A program made the translations under genes and the position numbers. 12,407 bases of DNA from JBEIJQ01 sp040380145. GTDB lineage: Bacteria > Bacteroidota > Bacteroidia > Chitinophagales > Saprospiraceae. The stretch lies in the NCBI GenBank assembly GCA_040380145.1, contig JBEIJQ010000094.1:1-12407 (forward strand). The letters are read 5' to 3'. Below the pieces are notes generated by a model that worked only from the letters and a program-made list of their open reading frames with translations, did not search any database and was not told where the DNA came from. Positions 1 through 8,900 of this stretch are shown piece by piece (positions within the stretch are counted from its first letter, which is position 1; each line of letters starts with the position of its first letter).

Positions 1-297
1 CCTTATGCCCCCAAGGGCATTTTCAGGGACCGCACTACGCCGGTGATGTCCTTTCCGCCCAATTCGCTGGGGATCTTCGACATGTCGGGCAATGTATGGG
101 AGTTTTGCTCAGACTGGTACGGGGAGTACGAGGGCACACAAGATCCAGAGGGGCCTAAAACGGGCACCTACAAAGTGTTCAGGGGCGGTTCTTGGGCGAA
201 TGGAGCACACCACTGCCGCGTTTCGGATCGGGATTTTAACACTTTGGTCAATCGCTTTGATTACTTTGGATTGAGGATAGCACAAAGCGCCGATTAG
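1..297 (+). CDS. SUMF1/FGE-fold domain protein, C-terminal part (5' end outside window)
   Basis: The reading frame is open from base 1 and ends at TAG 295-297, so only about 98 C-terminal residues are present. They match the end of the SUMF1 (formylglycine-generating enzyme, FGE) fold: N-S-L-G-I-F-D-M-S-G-N-V-W-E-F, then D-W-Y-G-E-Y, then F-R-G-G-S-W, and a closing F-G-L-R-I in place of the usual GFR. Authentic FGEs carry two catalytic cysteines after the RGGS element. Here the first position is Asn and only the second is Cys (W-A-N-G-A-H-H-C), so sulfatase activation is unlikely. Many Bacteroidota proteins use this fold without that activity, including the gliding/T9SS lipoproteins GldJ and GldK, but nothing visible ties this fragment to them. 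The stop overlaps the stop of the convergent acylase gene. The domain call is firm; the function is unknown. Confidence 0.88.
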   Translation, partial: PYAPKGIFRDRTTPVMSFPPNSLGIFDMSGNVWEFCSDWYGEYEGTQDPEGPKTGTYKVFRGGSWANGAHHCRVSDRDFNTLVNRFDYFGLRIAQSAD

Positions 298-2702
298 TTC
301 CCCAAGACCAGCCGCTTCTCGGTATTTTTTTCCACATCTTCCCTGGTCCAGAGCATGGGGCGGTATCGGCCTTCGAGCCAAAGGCCTAGCTGGTCGTCGT
401 AGTGTGGCGAGGCGATGCTGCCGGACTGGCCGATCGGCATGGTGCAACGGGAGCGGGAGAAATCGCCCAAATCGATGATCTGGCGCCAAGAGGCCGCGGT
501 GATCTCGCCTCCGTAGGGGCCTTTGGCGGAGGGGCGGGTCTGGTTGAGGGTATTGGTATCGCCGCCGATCGGAAATGGACCGCGGTTGAAAATGCCCGCC
601 AGATCGGGTTTGACGCCGAACGCATGGCCGAAGGTGATTTGGTGCAGTCGCCCCCAGCGCCATTGCGACGGATCGGGTCCCAAGGTTTTGCCGAGATAGG
701 CCACGGCGTTTTCGGCGGCCTTGGCCAGCGCGGCCTGGATCCCGCCGACCCTTTGGACCCACCAAGAGTCGGGCCGCTCCAACAGGTTGAGCACGATCAG
801 CGGTTCGTAGTCCATGAAATCGGTGAACTTCAGTCCGATCGGGAATGGCCCTTCCCCACGGAGACCGAAGGCGGAACGCTCGTCGAGCGCATCACCGACC
901 AGCAAGTCGAAAATTTCCTTGCGGACAACCGAGTACAGACAGCCTCCGATGCTTTCCTTGTCGAGGCGGCCATCCCAGGCGATCAGGCGGCGAACTGCCT
1001 CGCGGGCGTTTTCGGTCAAGAGATCGAGCAGTCCGTTTTCCGCTTCGCGGGCATACCGCGCGGCGATCTCTCGGCCGGGAACGCAGAACTCGTCCATTTG
1101 CCAGCGGGCAAAATCTTCCGCCGAATACTTTTCCTGTCCTTCGAACAGTTGCCGCAGGCGTTCGGCCCGGAAACCGTTCATGAAGTTCCTGCCCAGGAAA
1201 TGGGGGTAATCTTCACCCGTCACTTTGTTGTTGCACGTGAACACATACCCTTTGGCGGGGTTGAACGTGTGGGGCATTTCCTCGAAAGGGACGTTGCCCG
1301 TCCATTCGTGCTCGCCCGTCCAGCCGGGCAAAGGCAGCAGCGACTTGTTGCCGGGACAGATGGGCACCTCCCCGGTCATGTAGTAGCCGATGTTGCCCGC
1401 CGTATCGGCATACACCAAGTTGAGCGAGGGTGCTTTCATCCATTTGGCCGCGGCGACGAATCCGTCCCAGTCCGCGGCGAGGTTCAATCCGTAAAAGGAT
1501 TTCATCATCAGTCCCGGCTCCAGCGCCTTGGAGCGCAGGGCCAGGTGTTTTTCGGGGCAATCTGCAATATCCGAAACGATGGGGCCGTGGTGGGTCAGGA
1601 CGACCTTTTCCAAATGGGGCTCGACGCTATCTTTGATGCGGATCTTTTCCTCGAGGACCGTTGCCGGGAGAATTTCCCCTTTGAACTCGTATCGGGCCAT
1701 CGTCGCGTCGGTGAACCTTTCGATATAGGTATCCTGTACATCTGCGAACGAAAGGGTGGCCCCCCAGGCGATGTGGCGGTTGTGGCCGATCATAACCAGC
1801 GGTGCGCCGGGCAGCGAAACGCCCGTCACTTCGAAATCGGGGCAGCACAGGTGGTTTTCGTACCAGACATTGGGTGCCGAAAGCGCCAAATGCGGATCGT
1901 TGGCCAAAGTGGCTGCGCCGTTTTCCATTTTGAAACCCGACACCGTCCAGTTGTTGCTCCCGCCCACGGGCCGCAGCCAAGGCCCCGCGAATGCTTCCAG
2001 CCGTCCGTCGGCCAACAGGCGGTGCGCCTCGCCGGGACGGTCCAGCACCACGGGATTGCCTCCCGGGTAATCGAGGCTGAGTTCCTCCAAGCGTTCGGCG
2101 CCCACGGCCGCGGCCACTTGCATCCGAACGATCTCGTGCAGCCAGCCGTAGCTCATCTGGAATCCCACGAACCGCCCGAAGGCGAGCACATCGGACGGGG
2201 TCCAAGGCTCCGGGGCAAATTCCAAGAGTCGGAATTCGAGGGGCAGTTTTTTGCCTTTGGCGGCGATGGCCGAATTGATGCCGCGCACATACGCTTCGAG
2301 CAACGGTGCCAATTCATCGCCGGACAAAGCGGCCCAATCCCCCTCGCCACAACGGCCAAATCCGAGCGTCCGGGCAATGCGGTCGGCCGGCAGCGCATCG
2401 GCACCGAAAATTTCGGACAGCCTTCCCAACGCGATCCTACGCGTGAGTTCCATTTGCCACAGCCGGTCCTGTACATGCGCGAAACCCTGCCCGAAAAAAA
2501 GATCTTCCTTGTTTTTCGCATAAATGTGCGGCACTCCCCAGCGGTCGCGCAAGATCTCGACGGGTCGCGAGATACCTTCCGTTTTCAATGTGCCCTTCGT
2601 CCCGGGCAGGGAGCGCTTTGCCAGAAAACGCAGGAAAGGGGGCAGGAGCAATTTCTTGAACAAGGTGCGATGGTTTTGGCGTGTGCGGTCGATGGAACGC
2701 AA
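294..2702 (-). CDS. Penicillin acylase family protein (Ntn hydrolase, S45-type)
   Basis: The 802-residue product has the length and motif order of penicillin/cephalosporin/acyl-homoserine-lactone acylases. These are made as one chain and cut autocatalytically, so that a Ser becomes the N-terminal nucleophile of the beta chain. Visible marks are R-D-x-W-G-V-P-H-I near residues 52-60, G-x-x-F-A-H-V-Q-D-R-L-W-Q-M (71-84), the cleavage motif G-G-S-N-N-W with Ser249 as predicted nucleophile, N-D-P-H-L (268-272), G-H-N-R-H-I-A-W-G (306-314), an Asn pair at 491-492 where the oxyanion Asn is expected, and G-Q-S-G...S-P-H-Y-D-D-Q near 758-770. Predicted chains are alpha ~1-248 and beta ~249-802. The start ATG at 2702-2700 keeps a basic N-terminus with a short Leu/Phe stretch (18-27) that is a poor classical signal peptide, unusual for a family that is mostly periplasmic. 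The substrate (beta-lactam, AHL or other N-acyl amide) cannot be read from sequence. The gene stands alone, divergent from the giant gene. Confidence 0.95.
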   Translation of the reverse strand: MRSIDRTRQNHRTLFKKLLLPPFLRFLAKRSLPGTKGTLKTEGISRPVEILRDRWGVPHIYAKNKEDLFFGQGFAHVQDRLWQMELTRRIALGRLSEIFGADALPADRIARTLGFGRCGEGDWAALSGDELAPLLEAYVRGINSAIAAKGKKLPLEFRLLEFAPEPWTPSDVLAFGRFVGFQMSYGWLHEIVRMQVAAAVGAERLEELSLDYPGGNPVVLDRPGEAHRLLADGRLEAFAGPWLRPVGGSNNWTVSGFKMENGAATLANDPHLALSAPNVWYENHLCCPDFEVTGVSLPGAPLVMIGHNRHIAWGATLSFADVQDTYIERFTDATMARYEFKGEILPATVLEEKIRIKDSVEPHLEKVVLTHHGPIVSDIADCPEKHLALRSKALEPGLMMKSFYGLNLAADWDGFVAAAKWMKAPSLNLVYADTAGNIGYYMTGEVPICPGNKSLLPLPGWTGEHEWTGNVPFEEMPHTFNPAKGYVFTCNNKVTGEDYPHFLGRNFMNGFRAERLRQLFEGQEKYSAEDFARWQMDEFCVPGREIAARYAREAENGLLDLLTENAREAVRRLIAWDGRLDKESIGGCLYSVVRKEIFDLLVGDALDERSAFGLRGEGPFPIGLKFTDFMDYEPLIVLNLLERPDSWWVQRVGGIQAALAKAAENAVAYLGKTLGPDPSQWRWGRLHQITFGHAFGVKPDLAGIFNRGPFPIGGDTNTLNQTRPSAKGPYGGEITAASWRQIIDLGDFSRSRCTMPIGQSGSIASPHYDDQLGLWLEGRYRPMLWTREDVEKNTEKRLVLGN

Positions 2703-2933
2703 AATTAACCCTCGGGGCGGACGAATTGGTTTTTGAACCGCCCCAGATTGCGGGATCGGCGAATTTATTTTATAAAAAAATGATTATCAATTTTTTTTAT
2801 TTTTTATACAAAATAAAATACTTCCCTTTGCATAAAAAAATACCACAATCGCCCCAACTAGAAATTAAATACTTCTATATTTGGGTTTTGGAATTTCAAT
2901 TAAAATAACATTATTAAACCAAAATTTTAATAA
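2703..2933. promoter_or_regulatory. A/T-rich divergent intergenic region
   Basis: This 231-bp gap separates the start of the acylase gene (minus) from the start of the giant T9SS gene (plus). From about 2760 it is almost pure A/T with runs of A and T, in sharp contrast to the GC-rich genes on both sides. It presumably holds both promoters. A good plus-strand promoter box is visible (2876-2883). For the acylase I found no exact minus-strand TAnnTTTG; the nearest is a one-mismatch TTATTTTG (2809-2816, minus), which would give a leader of about 100 nt. No RNA gene or ORF is supported here. Confidence 0.7.
2876..2883 (+). promoter_or_regulatory. Bacteroidota -7 promoter box, TATATTTG
   Basis: TATATTTG matches the Bacteroidota primary-sigma -7 consensus TAnnTTTG at every defined base. 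It lies about 50 nt before the ATG at 2934, giving an expected leader of roughly 45 nt. I see no good -33 TTTG/TTG at the usual 19-21 nt spacing, so this is a one-box prediction. It would drive the giant T9SS-exported protein. Confidence 0.6.
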
Positions 2934-5900
2934 ATGTTCGGTAATCTACGCCTCAGCATTGCTCGTTTTGTCGGTCTGCCGTTGACGGCCATTTTGTTGT
3001 GCGCGGTCGGCCTGCTGATGCCAAGCCAAGCCAAAGCCTCGCACGGAATGGGCGCCGACCTGAGTTATCAATGCCTCGGAGGGGACACGCTGCTGTTCAC
3101 CCTTTCGTTTTATCGGGACTGTGGCGGGATCGCAGCCCCCACCACGGCCACGATCGACATTGTTTCCGCCAGTTGCGGGATCAGTACAACGCTGAACCTC
3201 AACCAGTTGGCGTTCTTCGAGGTTTCTCCGCTCTGCCCGAGTTTCATCAACCAGAGCGAGTGCAACGGGGGGACTTTCCCGGGCGTGGAGCTGTATGTCT
3301 ACCAGGGCACGTTTGTTTTGCCGACCGATTGCCCGGATTGGGTGTTCAGCTATGGCCTCTGCTGCCGCAACCCGGACATCACCACGCTCTCGCTGCCCGA
3401 CACATGGGATCTGTATGTACAAGCCACGTACAACAGCGTGCTGGCCAACCAACTGGGGGGATGCAACTCTGCGCCGGTGTTCACGACGCCTCCCGTGCCG
3501 TACATCTGCGCCGGTCAGGTGTTCAACTACAACCACGGTGCCATCGACTCCGACGGCGACTCTTTGGTGTACACGCTCGTGCAGCCTTTGGACGATGCGG
3601 CTACCCCGATCCCGTACAACCCGCCTTTCAACCCCACCCAGCCCATGGCCACTACGGGGCCCTTCTCGTTCAGTTCCACCACCGGACAAATGACGATCAC
3701 CCCGCAGGGCACCCAAACGGCCGTGGTCGCCATTCGGGTGGACGAATACCGTGACGGCGTCCTGATCGGTTCGACCATGCGCGACATGCAGGTGGTGGTG
3801 ATCAACTGTAACAACGCGGCCATCCAGGTTGCTCCGCCGGCCAACATCCAGCCGCCCTCAGCGGTGTTCTTCCCCGACCCCAGCGGCCCGGGAGGAACTT
3901 TCGTGGTATGTCCCAACACCACCTTCACCTTTACGCAGGACGCCACGGACCCCAATGCGGCCGATATCATCAACATGACCTCCAACATTTCCCAAGCGAT
4001 ACCGGGAGCGGCCACCCTGCCCCAGCCGGGCAATCCGGCCCAGATCGCCGTGTTGGTGCCCGGTGTCACGCAGACGACTTCTTTCACGATCACCTACAAC
4101 GATGGCGCTTGCCCCATCCCTTCCAACCAAGTGGTGGGCTTCACGGTGTATGTGCCCGAAGTGACCATCATTGCAGGTGATACATTGGCTCTTTGTGGCG
4201 GATACGATCAGAACCTTCAAGTGGCCGCACAGGCTCAGAGCCTGACTCCCGGCACATACAGTTGGACCCAGTTGTCAGGTGTTCCCGTGAACATCCTCAA
4301 CGGCAACACACCCAACGCTACCATTCAAATACCGGCCGCCGTGCTGACTCCATTGCAGTTCGTGGTGCAGTTCACCGATGCGTTTTGCACGGTCTTTGAC
4401 ACGCTCACGGTGGAATTCGGCACCCAGCCCCTGGCCATCATCGCTTCTGCCAACGACAGCCTTTTGTGCGGAAACAACCTGCCGCAAGCGGTCGAACTGT
4501 CGGCCGATATTTCGGCCAATCCACCTTATTATTATGGTGGCAACTTCTCCTGGACGCCGGCCGGTGTGATGGACACCGCGACCAGCCAAAACCCGACGGC
4601 CTCTGTGGTGGGCAATGCGCCCGTGACCTTTACGGTCACCTATACCCTCGGCAACTGTGTGGGTACCGACGATGTGACCGTCCTGTTCGACCAGCCGATC
4701 TTGACGATCACGCCGCCCGCCGACACGATCTGTGCGGGTGATTTGGTCTGTCTGACGGCCAACATCTCCAGCGACACGAGTTTCTTTTTCCAAGACTGCG
4801 ATCTTTACACGGTCAACTCAATCCCCTACAACCCCGTCTTGCCTCAGACTGGAACAACCGTCACCCTGACCGACGACGCCCTTTCCGGCAACCTCAGCAT
4901 CGGGTTCCCGTTTGCGTTCTTCTGTACGGATTATACTCAGTTCCGGATTTCTTCCAATGGCTTCATCACCTTTGATTTGGCCGGCACGGCCAACGGCTGC
5001 TGCTCCGGCGGCCAGATTCCCGCCGCTCCGACGCCGAACAACATCATCGCTTTGGCTTGGAACGACCTGAACCCGGGCAACGGTGGACAAATACAGTACA
5101 CCACGGTCGGCACCGCGCCCAACCGCCGCTGCATCATCAACTTCGTGAGCGTTCCCCACTTCGGAGCGGCCGCGACCACTGTCACGGGACAGATCATCCT
5201 GTACGAGACTTCCAACTGGATCGACATCATCAGCATCAACGTCCAGAACGACGGCAGCAACATGACCCAGGGCATCGAAAACTTCGACGGCACGCTCGGT
5301 TTCGGCGCCCCGGGACGGGTGGCATCCAACTGGACGGCCCAATCCAATGCGTTCCGTTTCCGCCCCTTCTTGATCAGCAATCCCAGCGGCGTGACTTACA
5401 ACTGGCCCCAGTTCGGCATCCTGGACACCAACCAGATCTGCGTGCCCCTGACGGTAACCACCCCCATCGTGGTGCAGGCCATCAATCCCGACGGTTGCGC
5501 CTATGGACAGATCGCAACCATTTCGGTGGGCGGCGACCTGTCCGCGCCACAGTTCAGCGCCTGTACCCCCAATGTGGGCCAAGTCACATTCAACTGGCTG
5601 CCGGTCGCCGGTGCTGTCGGCTACGAAGTGAGCTTGGATCTGGGCGCCACTTGGATCAACAACGGAAACACCACCTCTTATACAGTTACCGGCCTCGGCA
5701 ACAATGAGTGCTTCCGCCTGACGGTGCGCGCCGTTGCGCCCGTCAATGTTTGCGGAACCTTCGCCAACTTCTTCGATTGCTGCGCGCTGAACTGCTTGAA
5801 CCCCTCCGTGGTACCCACTCCGCCCACTTGCAACGGTGGCGCCAACGGAACCGCCGCCATCGAAGCCGGGGGCAACTCCCTGGCGCCCGTCTCTTTCGAA

Positions 5901-8900
5901 ATCGTGGGCGGTGCCACTGTGGTGTCCCCAACCACCGGTACCACGCTGACCGGACTGACCCCGGGCCGCTACGACGTGGTGATCACCGATGCACAGGGTT
6001 GCTTCGACACCATCACCTTCAACATCACCAATCCCCCCGCCATTGTCACTTCGACTTCCACGGTAGACGAGATTTGCGACAACAACGGATCCGCCACGGT
6101 GGTCGCTTCGGGCGGTGCCGGTGGATTCACCTATCTGTGGAACAATGGCCAGACCACGGCCACGGCCACCGGCCTCGATGCCCAAATCTACACGGTCACG
6201 GTCACGGATGCCAATGCCTGCACGGTCACGGCCACTGCTACGGTCGTGTTCGACGGGCCCGATCTGCAGATCGTTCCCGCGACCGACACGGTCTGTCCGG
6301 GCGAGCCGATCCAACTGCTGGCCATCATGACCAGCTCGGGCACTGCTTCCGGCTGTGGCCCCAGCGGTCTGCAGTGCAACCAGTCGCCCAGCGTATTGGA
6401 AATCAACTCCGGAACGGATACGCTCGGTACCTTGGATGGGACGCCATACAACGGATTCTTCGAAGGCGGCCGCGTACAGATGCTTTTCACCGCCGCCGAA
6501 ATGCTCAACGCCGGCCTGCAACGCGGTCTTTTGACCGGCTTGGGCTTTGAAGTGCTCAACAAACAGAACACCACGGGCTACAACGGTTTCACCATCTCTC
6601 TGCGTTGCACCAACCAGACAGAACTCACTGGCTTCGTCGGCCCTGCGGGCTTCACCACCGTGTTCAGCGATTCGGTGTACACGAGCCCGGGTTGGAACCT
6701 GCACAACTTCACCACCCTCTATGATTGGGACGGAGTTTCCAATCTGGTGGTCCAAGTCTGCTTCACCAACAACACCTTCAGTCTCTCGGATTGGGTTTCG
6801 GGCGGCGCCACTCCCTTTGTTTCCACTGCCCAAGCAGAAAACGACAACGCCAGCGGTTGCACCCTTGCCGTCGATCGCCTGTTGAGCGTGCGCCCCAACG
6901 TGCAGTTCTCCAACTGTACAACGGTGGATTACACCTGGTCTCCGGCCACCGGCCTCAACGATCCCAACGTGGCCAACCCCATCGCTTCGCCGTTGGTGAC
7001 CACTACATACAGCGTGACCGCCGACGACGGCGTCTGTCCGCAAACGGGCACCGTGACCATCGTAGTGGAAGGTGGCCTGACGGCCCCTGTACAACTGCCC
7101 TGCAGCAATATCACCTACAACGGTCTCACATTCAACTGGGAGCCTGTCGCCGGGGCCACCGCTTTCGAGGTCAGCCTCGACGGGAACACTTGGACGCCCG
7201 CCAACGGCGCCAACGGCCTTTCTCATGTACTGAACGGTCTGGTTTCCGGACAAACGATCACCCTTTTTGTGCGCGCTGCCGGCGGAACGGCCTTCTGCCC
7301 GAACACCGTATCGCAGTTCGCCTGCACCACGGCACTTTGCGCCCAACCCACGGCGCAAGCCTCCGCCGAAACCTGCTTCGGCCAAGCCAACGGCTTCGTG
7401 CTCGTGACCGGCGACGGTACCGGCCCCTTTGTTTTCGACCTGATCCAAAACGGATCGGTGCTGGCCTCCGATACCGCAGCGACCATCGTGACCTTCAACA
7501 ACTTGGCCCAAGGCCAATATGAAGTCCAAGTGACCGACCAAACGACTCTGTGCATCGGCTCGGCCCTGTTCACCATCGGCGGCCCTGCGGCTCCGATTTC
7601 GCTGGTGGCCACCTCCACGCCGGTTTCCTGCTTCGGCGGCAACAACGGCACCGCCACCGCCACCGCCAACGGGGGCAACGGAGGCTTCACTTACAACTGG
7701 AACCCCGGTGGCGCCGGACAATCCATTTCCTCGCTCGTGGGCGGCAGTTACTCGGTAACGGCCACCGATGCCAACGGCTGCTCGGCCTCCGCCACGGTCA
7801 CGGTCAACGCCCCTGCCCAGCCCATCTCGGTGACCATTGCCTCCAACGGCCCCTCTTGCAACGGCGGCAACAACGGCCAGGCATTTGCCAATACTGCCAA
7901 CGGCCAAGGCGCGTTGACTTGGAACTGGTCCGACGGTCAAACCACGGTCATCGCGCAAAACCTGCCCGCCGGCCCGATCGGCGTGACGGTCACCGATGGC
8001 AACGGCTGTACCGCTTCCGCCACGGGTACGATCCAACAACCGACACCCCTTGTCGCGGCCATGATCGATACGGTCAATACCTGCATCGGCGGCAGCATCG
8101 GACAATTGACGGCGGATGGTTCCGGCGGAACTCCCGGGTACAACTACACTTGGAGCAACGGTCAGGCCGGAGCGACTGCCACGGGCCTCGGAACGGGCTC
8201 CTACTCCGTCACGGTCACCGATGCCAACGGCTGTACCGGCTCCGTTGCCGGCTCCATCGCCGAGTTCCAAGTGTTGGCTCTCCAGGTCCTTTCCGACGAA
8301 CCCTGCGCGGGCGCCGCAGACGGAACCCTCTCCGCGAATGTTTCCGGCGGTACGGGCGCTTACTCCTATTCGTGGAGCAACGGCCAACAAGATCCCACGG
8401 CCTCCGGACTGATCGGCGGCACATATTCCGTAACGGTCAACGACAGCAACGGCTGTTCCGTAGAAACGAACGCGATCCTCAACGAAATCGCGCTTCCGAT
8501 CGTGAACATCCACCTCAACGGGGTGGCCACCGATACCTTCGATCTGACAGCAGCTGCGATCTACAACATCACCGCAGCCGCCTCGCAGGCCGCCAACACT
8601 TCCTACCAGTGGATATTCGCCAACCCGCTCACGGTGGCCGATCCCTCGGTGTTCCAGACCACGGTCAATTCCAACTCCACGGGCATCTACACGCTGGCCG
8701 CCACGGCCAACTTCAACGGCTGCGTGTCCACCGACCAAGTGACCCTGATCTTCGACAATCCCGCGCTGGTGATACCCAACAGTTTCACGCCCAACAGCGA
8801 TGAGCGCAACGACGACTTCTACCCGCTCGTATCCGGCGACATCGAAATCCTCGAGTTCCGCATCTATAACCGCTGGGGCAACGAGGTGTACAGCAACAAA

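Noticed and set aside
109..765. 218-residue minus-strand open frame across the SUMF1/acylase boundary
   Set aside because: It crosses two well-supported genes in other frames and is Arg/Pro-rich without motifs.
402..2708. 768-residue plus-strand open frame opposite the acylase gene
   Set aside because: The minus strand carries the full set of penicillin acylase motifs. The plus frame has no recognisable domain and is the kind of open antisense frame produced by GC-rich codon usage.
7341..8489. CRISPR-like or recent tandem DNA array
   Set aside because: The periodicity of about 225 bp is at protein level only. Identical DNA words are short (about 18 bp) and encode a conserved T-D-A-N-G-C turn.
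7550..8803. 417-residue plus-strand open frame in a second frame of the SprB array
   Set aside because: It is an Arg/His/Gln-rich frame shadow of the repeat array; the signal and sorting domains lie in the other frame.
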